This document shows, piece by piece, positions 57,121 through 64,000 of a stretch of 64,000 bases of DNA. The DNA lies in assembly GCA_045612285.1 (NCBI GenBank), contig JAZKYS010000014.1, forward strand, positions 1 to 64,000, in the 5' to 3' direction. Below the pieces are notes generated by a model that saw nothing but the letters and a program-made list of their open reading frames with translations, did not search any database and had not been told where the DNA came from. A program made the translations under genes and the position numbers. Each line of letters opens with the position of its first letter. Position 1 is the stretch's first letter. This stretch comes from Proelusimicrobium sp045612285. GTDB taxonomy: Bacteria > Elusimicrobiota > Elusimicrobia > Elusimicrobiales > Elusimicrobiaceae.

Positions 57121-60100
57121 ATGCAAGATATCAATGAAATAGAGGATATAAACGCTCAAGATAAAAAAATGGTGGACCCAAAAGCGCCCAAAAAAGTTAA
57201 AAACGCAACAGGGTTTACCGCATTTTTTATTCACAGACCTGTTTTAACTATAATGTTCAGTCTTGCCTTAGTTGTTGTGGGTTTAATGTCTTACAGCAAT
57301 ATGGGTGTAAGTTTGTATCCTAGTATGGATATACCTTATGCTATGGTTCAAACTATTTTGCCCGGTGCCAGCCCTGAAGAAATGGAAACTTCCGTCACCA
57401 AATATGTAGAAGAAGCCGTCAACCAAATTGAAGGTGTGGACGAAGTTTCTTCTTATAGTATGGAAGGTGTTTCCTTAGTGGCAGTTAAGTTCGTAATGGA
57501 AAAGGATGCTTCTGTCGGTGCGCAAGAAGTGCGTGATAAAGTTGACCAAGTAAAAAAAGATTTCCCTGACGGAACTGAGCCGCCTGTGGTTATGAAACTT
57601 GATATGGATGCTATTGCTGTGTTAAATGTTGTTGTTTCCGGAGATAGAGATATTATTGAGTTAACCGAAATTGCCAAAAAGAAAGTAAAGGAAGGTATTG
57701 AAAACGTTTCCGGCGTGGGTGCTGTTAATATTGTCGGCGGTAGAGAAAGAGAAATCCATGTTATTGTTAATCCTTTCAAACTTTACTCTCTTGGTTTACC
57801 TATTACAAAACTTACCGGTGCTTTAAAAGAACAAAACTTTGAAACACCCGGTGGTAAAGTGGAACAACCGCATCAATCTTTCAGTTTGCGTATTTTGGGG
57901 CGCATACCCGATGTAAAAAGTTTTGAAGATATTTTTATTGCTACTAAAAACGGTGTGCCGGTAAAAGTTTCCGATGTCGCGCGCGTTGAAGATAGCGGCG
58001 AGTTTGAAGAAGAAAGCACCATTTTGGATGGCAACCCTTCTGTTACTTTGGAAGTTAAAAAACAAAGCGGTTCAAACACTTTGGCCGTTATTCAAGGGGT
58101 AAAAGATAGGCTAACCGAAATCCAAAAAACTTTACCCGGTGATATCAAAATTACTTTAATGGCAGACCAAAGCGGCACAATTAAAGCAAGCGTTCACACG
58201 GTTCTAGAACACTTGTTCTTAGGTGGTTTTTTGGCCGGTGTTATGGTGCTTGTTTTTATGGGTTCACTCCGCTCAACCTTAATTGCGTTTTTGGCTATAC
58301 CTATATCTGTTATCGGCGCTTTTATGTTTATGAATATGAAGGGCTTTACCATTAACAATATTACTTTGCTTGGTTTAACTGTGGCCGTGGGTATTGTTAT
58401 TGACGACGCCATCGTTATGCTTGAAAATATTTACAGACACATGGAAAAGTATAACAAAACGCCAATGCAAGCAGCACTTGACGGCTCAAAAGAAATTACC
58501 GCAACCGTTGTGGCAACCACACTTTCAATTTTGGTTATTTTCTTACCGCTTGCTTATATGAGCGGTATGGTGGGCCGTGTTTTAAGCAGTTATGGTTGGA
58601 CGGTTGTTTTTGCTATTGCTTTATCCGGTTTAGTTGCTTTAACTTTAACACCTATGCTTTGTTCAAGAATGCTCAAGAAAGCGCCGGAAAAATCCCGCTT
58701 TGATAAAATTATTGACAGTATTAATTTGCGTTTAGTTAATTGGTATATGCCATTTTTAAAATGGTCTATCAGTCATAAAATTCTAATGACTATTTTTGCT
58801 GTTTTATGTATCGTTTCAATACCTTTTATCGCAGGGCAACTTGGTGGTGAGTTCTTCCCGCAGGAAGATAGCGGTAAAATAAAATTAAGTGTTAAGGCAC
58901 CTGTCGGCACAAGCTACACGGAAACAAAAGATATTTTAAGTTCTATTGAACAAGATATCCGCCGTTTGCCTTACATAAAAAGTGTTTTGAAAATTACCGG
59001 CCGCGGTGGCAGCAATATGGCCTCTTTCTCTGATTCTAAACCGACAAACGAAGGTTATTTACAGATAGAACTTGAAGATAGAGAAAAACGCCAAGCCATA
59101 AACACTAAAAAATTTATTGATAAAATGCGCGATATTTTAAGTAAATATGAAGGACTTAAAACAAGCGTTATCGTGCTAAGTGACGGTCCTGCTAACGGTA
59201 AAGAAATGCAGTTAAGAATTTCAGGTCCGGATATTAATAAACTATCCGAATATGCCAATGCCTTAATTGCCAAAATGGAAAAAGACGGACACTTTAGAGA
59301 TGCTGACTTAACTTTGGAACTTGCCAAACCTGAATATAGAGTTGTAATTAACAGAGCAAAAGCAAACAATCTCGGTGTTAAAGTTTCTGATATAGCAAGT
59401 GCCTTAAGAACAATGGTCGGCGGAAATGATGATATTACAAAATATAAAGAAGGCGACGAACTTTACGAAGTCCGCGTGCGTGTTGAAGAACAATACAGAA
59501 ACACAAAAGAAACAATTTCCGCTTTACAGATTCCCGCTTCCTTTGGCGGTAAAGATAGCGTTGTTCGTCTTGATAGTGTTGCCGCTATTGAAGAAGGCAT
59601 CGGCCCAAGCCAAATAAACCGCTTTAAAAGAGAAAGGGAAGTTTCCGTTGAAGCAAACTTAAACGGAATTGATGTCCGTTCGGCTATGACTTTGGTGAAG
59701 AAACTCTTTAATGAACTTCACCCTGCCCCCGGATATACCGCAACGGAAAGCGGTATGTCGCAAGAAATGGGCAAAATGTTTATGAGCTTTATAGTCGCGT
59801 TTATTTTGGCGTTCCTTTTCAAATATATGGTGCTTGCCGCCCAGTTTGAAAGTTATACCCACCCGGTTGCAATTATCGTCAGCTTGCCTTTGACTTTGCC
59901 CTTTGCTTTAATTGCCCTTTGGCTAACTAAACAAAACCTTAATATTTTTAGTATGCTTGGTGTGTTTATGCTTGTGGGCGTTGTTAGTAAAAACGCTATT
60001 TTACAGACTGATTATACTAATCAACTCCGTGCGCGCGGTTATGGCAGAACAAATGCTATTTTACAAGCAAACAAAGTGCGCTTAAGACCTATTTTGATGA

Positions 60101-60357
60101 CAACTTTAACTTTGATTATGGGTGTTTTGCCAATGTTAATTTCCCACGGTGAAGGTGCCGACTCCAGGCGTTCACTTGCTATCGTTATCGTTGGCGGTCA
60201 GGCTTTATCCTTGCTTATTACCCTTTTGATGACGCCTGTTACCTATATTCTTATGGACTCTCTTGGCGCTTGGTGGAATAATAAGATTTCCGGCGCACAT
60301 ATACCTGAGGATAAGGACGCGGATGTAATATATTCTGAAGTCCCGCAAGAATATTAA
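57121..60357 (+). CDS. RND family efflux pump, inner-membrane transporter
   Basis: The 1078-residue protein has the AcrB/HAE layout: first membrane segment IHRPVLTIMFSLALVVVGLM, two large periplasmic loops, and TM4 with VGIVIDDAIVMLENIYRHME containing the proton-relay Asp pair. PGASPEEMETSVTKYVEEAV and the second repeat (GVFMLVGVVSKNAILQTDYT) match bacterial drug or heavy-compound exporters. It follows the adaptor by 2 bp. It probably extrudes hydrophobic toxins or bile-like compounds, which is inference from the family. Confidence 0.93.
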   Translation: MQDINEIEDINAQDKKMVDPKAPKKVKNATGFTAFFIHRPVLTIMFSLALVVVGLMSYSNMGVSLYPSMDIPYAMVQTILPGASPEEMETSVTKYVEEAVNQIEGVDEVSSYSMEGVSLVAVKFVMEKDASVGAQEVRDKVDQVKKDFPDGTEPPVVMKLDMDAIAVLNVVVSGDRDIIELTEIAKKKVKEGIENVSGVGAVNIVGGREREIHVIVNPFKLYSLGLPITKLTGALKEQNFETPGGKVEQPHQSFSLRILGRIPDVKSFEDIFIATKNGVPVKVSDVARVEDSGEFEEESTILDGNPSVTLEVKKQSGSNTLAVIQGVKDRLTEIQKTLPGDIKITLMADQSGTIKASVHTVLEHLFLGGFLAGVMVLVFMGSLRSTLIAFLAIPISVIGAFMFMNMKGFTINNITLLGLTVAVGIVIDDAIVMLENIYRHMEKYNKTPMQAALDGSKEITATVVATTLSILVIFLPLAYMSGMVGRVLSSYGWTVVFAIALSGLVALTLTPMLCSRMLKKAPEKSRFDKIIDSINLRLVNWYMPFLKWSISHKILMTIFAVLCIVSIPFIAGQLGGEFFPQEDSGKIKLSVKAPVGTSYTETKDILSSIEQDIRRLPYIKSVLKITGRGGSNMASFSDSKPTNEGYLQIELEDREKRQAINTKKFIDKMRDILSKYEGLKTSVIVLSDGPANGKEMQLRISGPDINKLSEYANALIAKMEKDGHFRDADLTLELAKPEYRVVINRAKANNLGVKVSDIASALRTMVGGNDDITKYKEGDELYEVRVRVEEQYRNTKETISALQIPASFGGKDSVVRLDSVAAIEEGIGPSQINRFKREREVSVEANLNGIDVRSAMTLVKKLFNELHPAPGYTATESGMSQEMGKMFMSFIVAFILAFLFKYMVLAAQFESYTHPVAIIVSLPLTLPFALIALWLTKQNLNIFSMLGVFMLVGVVSKNAILQTDYTNQLRARGYGRTNAILQANKVRLRPILMTTLTLIMGVLPMLISHGEGADSRRSLAIVIVGGQALSLLITLLMTPVTYILMDSLGAWWNNKISGAHIPEDKDADVIYSEVPQEY

Positions 60358-60600
60358 TTTTTGTGGCGGCTTTTGCGTTTATAGTGCGTTATGCCTCGCT
60401 CACATATGCGGGGCTGCCGCCCACTCGAGATATGCTCCGCTCGGCAAGCCTACTCTAAACGCAAAAATCCTCGCAAAAACCATTTGCTCTATTATATTTC
60501 GTCATTCCCGAGTGTCTTTGTCGGGAATCTCATCCTATTATTCCTCGCCCTTTTTCAAAGAAAAGGGGAGAGACTAGGAGTGGGGGTAAATAAATTAAAA
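60358..60600. repeat. Dispersed repeats downstream of the efflux operon
   Basis: The region contains TTTTGCGTTTATAGTGC, a palindrome of the CTATACC-related type, TCTAAACGCAAAAATCC, CGCAAAAACCATTTGCTCT, the ATTCCCGA/TCGGGAAT repeat (60504-60528) and the CCCTTTTTCAAAGAAAAGGG repeat (60548-60567). It is a composite of the window's repeat families. No gene seen. Confidence 0.6.
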
Positions 60601-60652
60601 TTTCCTTAAAAACACTGTGCCGCTATATGCTTTGTTTAGTTTAATATAAAAC

Positions 60653-60688
60653 AAAACTCCCCGGAATAAAAATTCGGGGAGTTTTTTG
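60653..60688 (+). terminator. Intrinsic terminator
   Basis: AAAACTCCCCG and CGGGGAGTTTT form a stem followed by TTTT. It may end the RND operon transcript about 300 bp after the stop codon, or belong to a small transcript from the repeat region. Confidence 0.7.
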
Positions 60689-60764
60689 ATATCTAAATTT
60701 ATCTTCTTTTATTATCTTATTTGCTATATTCTAGTTTTATGGCTTGTCAATTTTTTTTGTTTGT

Positions 60765-61018
60765 TTATTTTTTGCTAAAACTCGCACAAAATTGAATTTT
60801 TATATCCAAGCCACCAACTCGTAAAAAAAAGTTTAATAGGAAAAGGCTTTGTTTTTTTACTCGGACATGGCTGGCTTGTTGGAACATAAAAATATTCCAA
60901 TTTTGTAAACGCTCCATAAAGCAAAAAATAAACAAACGGGAGAAAGAAAAGACAAAAATAAGCACTCCATATCGCCACAAACAACAAAACGGGTAAGAGA
61001 AAGGTATTTCCTAAGATA
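60765..61018. other. AT-rich gap with a doubtful small frame
   Basis: A minus-strand frame of about 70 codons (60775-60987) has a hydrophobic start (VAIWSAYFCLFFLPFVYFLL) but begins with TTG and has no ribosome site. A second frame overlaps it. I do not call a gene. Nothing else was recognised. Confidence 0.3.
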
Positions 61019-61552
61019 TTAATTTAATTTATACCTTATCCAAGAATTATTGCTACCATCACCGCTACGCCATTCTCCGCCCATTTGTTTACACACATCA
61101 TTTGCGGTCTCTCCACTAGCAAAACACCAAGCTTCACCTGCTTTTCTTAAAGCATTATCTGACCCTAAAAAATCTGTCATAAATTTTAAATAAGCTATTT
61201 TGCCATTTGGTGTTTGGAATTGAATATTTGAAAAATAATTAAACATTCCTATTGTTCCCCAATCACATTTGTATCTTGATACACCCTCACCTGAAGTATT
61301 CTGTGTTTTAACACAGGAATTGTTTTTGGGAATAGACACATCAAGTTCATCAAGATCTTTTGAAAATTTCCCATTTGTTAAATAGTAAGCCTGCTGTGCT
61401 TGATATAAACTTTCCACTAAGTTAACGCCTCTGTGTAAATCAGTTTTTAAAACTGCTCTTTGATACTGTGGCACGGCGATAGCCGCTAAAATGCCGATAA
61501 TTAAAACAACAACGAGTAATTCAATTAAAGTAAAACCTTTTTTTGATTTCAT
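61019..61552 (-). CDS. Type IV pilin-like protein (orphan prepilin)
   Basis: A 177-residue prepilin, MKSKKG|FTLIELLVVVLIIGILAAIA, with Gly before the cleavage site. The block AQQAYYLTNGKF...LDV is followed by a longer C-terminal domain with four Cys. I start at the ATG at 61552, which has AGGAG eleven bases before it, rather than a GTG at 61588. It is divergent from the pilin at 61732; the gap contains two T13 tracts. Confidence 0.9.
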   Translation of the reverse strand: MKSKKGFTLIELLVVVLIIGILAAIAVPQYQRAVLKTDLHRGVNLVESLYQAQQAYYLTNGKFSKDLDELDVSIPKNNSCVKTQNTSGEGVSRYKCDWGTIGMFNYFSNIQFQTPNGKIAYLKFMTDFLGSDNALRKAGEAWCFASGETANDVCKQMGGEWRSGDGSNNSWIRYKLN

Positions 61553-61595
61553 AAATGTTTTTTCTCCTGTTATTTTTTTTGACTTCACAAATTCA

Positions 61596-61623
61596 ATTTT
61601 ATTTTTTTTTTTTTGAAAATCAA
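61596..61623 (-). promoter_or_regulatory. Pilin promoter with A13 spacer
   Basis: Coding strand TTGATT, spacer TTC plus A13 (16 bp), TAAAAT; matches 754-781 and 3108-3135. Confidence 0.5.
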
Positions 61624-61667
61624 GTTTTTCTTCTTTTTTTGCTCTTTTATCCGTCTTAGCAGAACAC

Positions 61668-61724
61668 TTGCTTATTTTTTTTTTTTTGATAAACTACTTT
61701 TATAATCTTAATCATTTAAAGAGG
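61668..61724 (+). promoter_or_regulatory. Pilin upstream region with T13 tract
   Basis: TTGCTT, A, thirteen T, GATAAACT, then TTTATAATC and AAAGAGG. It is the twin of 15903-15956 apart from three extra T. With TTGCTT and TAAACT as boxes the spacer is 16 bp. Confidence 0.45.
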
Positions 61725-61731
61725 TAAAAGT

Positions 61732-62247
61732 ATGAAAAACCGCGCCTTCACGCTAATAGAACTGTTAGTCGTTGTTTTAATAATCGGTATCTTAGCCGCA
61801 ATAGCCGTTCCGCAATACCAAAAATCAGTAGATAAATCAAGATTTGCCCAACTTAAACTTACAGCTCACGCTATTACTAATGCTCAACAAGCATATTATC
61901 TTGCCAATGGTAAATATGCTACTAATTTACCTGATTTAGATATTAGTTTTGCACAAGGAACTTATAGGCCATCGGTAGCGACAGATGGTTCAAAAGATGC
62001 AATAGATTTTGATTGGGGCTTTTGTAATATGACAAATTGGCTTAACACTTCTGCGTGTATATTAAATTTTCCTAAAACAAGTTATTCTGTTTCTTTTAGT
62101 GGTAGTGGAAAAGTATGTGCGGCTGAAACTTCTTCTTCAAGGGCGCAAGCTCTTTGCAAAGATGCAATACCGAATCCTAGCAGCGTTCATGATTATGCAG
62201 CAGGTGTTTATTGCTCTTATGCTTGCACTGTGTATATCGGAATATAA
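61732..62247 (+). CDS. Type IV pilin-like protein (orphan prepilin)
   Basis: A 171-residue prepilin, MKNRA|FTLIELLVVVLIIGILAAIA, with AQQAYYLANGKYATNLPDLDIS and a unique Cys-containing C-terminal domain (six Cys). It forms a divergent pair with the pilin at 61019. It is followed after about 70 bp by the promoter of rpmG. Confidence 0.9.
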   Translation: MKNRAFTLIELLVVVLIIGILAAIAVPQYQKSVDKSRFAQLKLTAHAITNAQQAYYLANGKYATNLPDLDISFAQGTYRPSVATDGSKDAIDFDWGFCNMTNWLNTSACILNFPKTSYSVSFSGSGKVCAAETSSSRAQALCKDAIPNPSSVHDYAAGVYCSYACTVYIGI

Positions 62248-62318
62248 ACCAAAATGCTATAATATTTACATAGGCGCTATAAAATAAAAAAAGCGTTTAT
62301 AAAACTCTTTAAATATGT

Positions 62319-62355
62319 TATAATATATTTAGCCCCAAATGGTAGGGGCTTTTTA
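62319..62355 (+). promoter_or_regulatory. Promoter followed by terminator hairpin in the rpmG leader
   Basis: TATAAT (62319-62324) is followed within ten bases by a stem AGCCCC/GGGGCT and TTTTAATC, a compact terminator-like hairpin about 115 bp before rpmG. It may act as an attenuator for the L33-SecE-NusG-L11 unit or serve as the terminator of the preceding pilin. Confidence 0.5.
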
Positions 62356-62468
62356 ATCGGTGTAAACCGGGGCAAGTTAAATTTTTGGCGCAAACAAATT
62401 TTACGCCTGAGATTTGCTTGTTTTTTAGTAATAAATCCCGCGTGTAGCGGTAAATTAAGGTAAATAAA

Positions 62469-62633
62469 ATGGCAAATGAAAGATTAACTTTTGTTCTTTC
62501 TTGCACAGAATGTAAAAATAAAAACTACTATTTTGCTAAAGGCAAAAAGAAAGATTATAAAGTAGAATTAAATAAATTCTGCAAGAAATGTGGCAAACAA
62601 ACAATTCACAAAGAAAGCAAGGCCTCTAAATAA
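62469..62633 (+). CDS. rpmG: 50S ribosomal protein bL33
   Basis: A 54-residue L33 starting MANERLTFVLSCTECKNKNY, with both zinc-binding Cys pairs (CTEC and CKKC). It is the zinc-dependent form. First gene of the rpmG-tRNA-Trp-secE-nusG-rplK unit, an order common in bacteria. TAAGG lies before the ATG. Confidence 0.95.
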   Translation: MANERLTFVLSCTECKNKNYYFAKGKKKDYKVELNKFCKKCGKQTIHKESKASK

Positions 62634-62661
62634 GGGGACTTTTGAAAATTTGAAGTAATAG

Positions 62662-62736
62662 GGGAGCGTCGGTTAACTGGCAAACCATTGGTCTCCAAAA
62701 CCAAGACTGAAGGTTCGAGTCCTTCCGCTCCTGCCA
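62662..62736 (+). tRNA. tRNA-Trp (anticodon CCA)
   Basis: Acceptor GGGAGCG/CGCTCCT, anticodon stem TTGGT/ACCAA with loop CTCCAAA (anticodon CCA), T arm GAAGG-TTCGAGT-CCTTC, discriminator G and an encoded 3' CCA (62734-62736). It is the only one of the four tRNAs with encoded CCA. It lies between rpmG and secE as in many bacteria. Confidence 0.94.
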
Positions 62737-62759
62737 TTACTTTTAACAGGTAGGTTATA

Positions 62760-62948
62760 ATGACAAAAATAATAAATTTTTTTAAAGAATCTTACGGCGA
62801 ACTCAAAAAAAGCGTTTGGCTTTCAAAACAGCAGATGATTCAATCAACGATTTTCGTTTTTATCGTTGTTGCTATCGTAACGGTTTATATTTTCCTTATT
62901 GATAATGCGCTTGCTGCTATTCTTGGCCGTATCCTCGGAGGTAGATAA
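62760..62948 (+). CDS. secE: Preprotein translocase subunit SecE
   Basis: The 62-residue SecE has the amphipathic start FFKESYGELKKSVWLSKQQM and one membrane segment (TIFVFIVVAIVTVYIFLI), the short bacterial form. It overlaps nusG by 1 bp. Confidence 0.95.
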   Translation: MTKIINFFKESYGELKKSVWLSKQQMIQSTIFVFIVVAIVTVYIFLIDNALAAILGRILGGR

Positions 62949-63520
62949 TGTCCGAAGAAACTTTACAAACACCCAAAAAAGATGCCGCCGGCGAAAAATT
63001 TTGGTATGTAGTTCATACCCAAACCGGCTATGAAGATAAAGTAAAAGATAAAATTTTAACCCAAATTAAAGTTAGAAATTTTGCTGACAGAGTCTTTAAT
63101 GTTTTAGTTCCTACCGAAAATGTTTTAGAAGTCAAACAAAACAAAAAAACTTTAAGAAAACGCAAATTCTTCCCCGGTTATGTTTTGGTTGAAATGATTT
63201 TAACAAGTGAATCTTATTGGTTCATCCGCAATATTATCGGTGTAACCGGTTTCTTAGGCGATCCTGTGCCTGTTCCCCTTCCGGAAGAAGAAATCGCCGG
63301 TATTGTTGAACTTACCACTTCTACCGAAGGAAAACCGAAGCACGCAATCCAGTTCAGCCATGGCGAACAAGTGCGTATTACCGAAGGGCCTTTCAAACAC
63401 TTTATCGGTGTGATAGAAGAAGTCAACGAAACCAAAAACAAACTTAAAGTTATGGTTACCGTTTTTGATAGAGCCACCCCCGTTGAAGTGGACTATTTAC
63501 AAGTGGAAAAAATTAACTAG
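62948..63520 (+). CDS. nusG: Transcription termination/antitermination factor NusG
   Basis: The 190-residue protein has the NGN domain (WYVVHTQTGYEDKVKDKI, then KRKFFPGYVLVEM) and the KOW domain (GEQVRITEGPFKHFIGVIEEV). It couples RNA polymerase to ribosomes or Rho. It is located between secE and rplK as usual. Confidence 0.97.
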   Translation: MSEETLQTPKKDAAGEKFWYVVHTQTGYEDKVKDKILTQIKVRNFADRVFNVLVPTENVLEVKQNKKTLRKRKFFPGYVLVEMILTSESYWFIRNIIGVTGFLGDPVPVPLPEEEIAGIVELTTSTEGKPKHAIQFSHGEQVRITEGPFKHFIGVIEEVNETKNKLKVMVTVFDRATPVEVDYLQVEKIN

Positions 63521-63570
63521 ATTTGTCCTTCGTCTTTTTTAAAGACGGAGATTTAAGGAGTATAATTAAA

Positions 63571-64000
63571 ATGGCAAAAGAGAAAAAAATAAAAGGTTAT
63601 ATTAAACTGCAAATTCCTGCAGGTTCAGCAAATCCTGCGCCGCCAGTTGGTCCGGCACTCGGCCAGCACGGTGTTAACATTATGGACTTCTGCAAACAGT
63701 TTAATGCTAAAACCGCAAAATTAGAAAAAGGGATTAAGATTCCTGTTGTCATCACAGTTTATGAAGACAGGTCTTTCTCCTTCATCACCAAGATGCCGCC
63801 TATGGCAGTTCTTATTGTAAAGAAACTCAACCTCAAAAAAGGTTCTGGCACACCGCATAAAGACAAAGTAGGCAAGCTTACTCAAAAACAATGTGAAGAA
63901 ATCGCCGCAGAAAAATTGCCCGATTTGAACACAAAAGATATTAAGCAAGCAGCAGAAATGGTAAAAGGCACCGCAAGAAGTATGGGTGTTGATATCGTAA
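63571..64000 (+). CDS. rplK: 50S ribosomal protein uL11 (cut by window end)
   Basis: About 143 codons are visible, starting MAKEKKIKGYIKLQIPAGSA. NPAPPVGPALGQHGVNIMDFC is the L11 signature and MVKGTARSMGVDI lies near the normal C-terminus, so only a few residues are missing. AAGGAG precedes the ATG. Confidence 0.96.
   Translation, partial: MAKEKKIKGYIKLQIPAGSANPAPPVGPALGQHGVNIMDFCKQFNAKTAKLEKGIKIPVVITVYEDRSFSFITKMPPMAVLIVKKLNLKKGSGTPHKDKVGKLTQKQCEEIAAEKLPDLNTKDIKQAAEMVKGTARSMGVDIV

Noticed and set aside
60775..60987. Hydrophobic 70-codon frame
   Set aside because: TTG start without ribosome site and a competing overlapping frame; kept only as a doubtful note.

Overview
The window looks like the chromosome of a gut-type Elusimicrobiota bacterium (Elusimicrobium-like). 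The basis is AT-rich DNA with short gaps between genes, many leaderless or weak-Shine-Dalgarno starts, a Gram-negative envelope (TolC/RND pump, UshA-type nucleotidase, lipoproteins), and above all nine separate type IV pilin-like genes that share almost the same N-terminus. Scattered orphan pilins are a known trait of Elusimicrobium genomes. The phylum call is inference; no 16S rRNA or other decisive marker lies in the window.

Layout. 1-3.1 kb: two pilin loci, a MarC-family membrane protein, and a repeat-rich tRNA-Val locus. 3.3-16.7 kb: Nudix hydrolase, dnaE, a small duplicated-motif protein, a pilin, two paralogous secreted proteins, pth/folD, a lipoprotein and an ankyrin-like protein, GDPD/PHP/NifU genes, SH3b protein, and a pilin sitting between two paralogous small genes. 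16.7-26.4 kb: nagA, a peptide transporter with an attenuator-like leader, a structured RNA with a GIY-YIG-like small gene, rplM-rpsI, tRNA-Tyr, another pilin preceded by the same structured RNA, an ankyrin lipoprotein, alaS. 26.4-35.8 kb: one long co-oriented run, lipid kinase-hpf-hprK-rapZ-mannose-type PTS IIA/IIB/IIC/IID-ptsH-ptsI-lepA. 35.8-43.5 kb: repeats, a pilin, the third structured RNA with its small gene, a flavodoxin-fold oxidoreductase, secreted proteins, a 5'-nucleotidase, LMW phosphatase, tRNA-Arg, a pilin. 43.6-54.1 kb: DUF47-PiT phosphate uptake, dnaX-recR-comEC, DoxX, an outer-membrane protein, a deoxyhypusine synthase-like enzyme, glyA, MTA phosphorylase. 54.2-60.4 kb: tetR-tolC-MFP-RND efflux operon. 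60.4-64 kb: repeats, two divergent pilins, rpmG-tRNA-Trp-secE-nusG-rplK.

The least expected content lies between the genes. (1) Three copies (about 19.5, 22.1 and 37.2 kb) of a roughly 225-240-nt RNA have covarying helices and a long pseudoknot between an upstream strand and the loop of a terminal intrinsic terminator. Two copies are followed on the same strand by paralogous 113-residue proteins with a GIY-YIG-like motif; the third precedes a pilin. I do not recognise this RNA as a named family. (2) Eight of the nine pilins have a 9-13 bp A/T homopolymer where a promoter spacer would lie, suggesting phase-variable or length-tuned transcription, plus mobile-looking hairpins in their leaders. 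(3) dnaX carries an A9 slippage site with a -1 stop codon 8 bases after the run, predicting a gamma-like short form. (4) Two transporter loci have short leader ORFs directly before hairpins. No CRISPR array, transposase, integrase or pilus assembly gene was seen.
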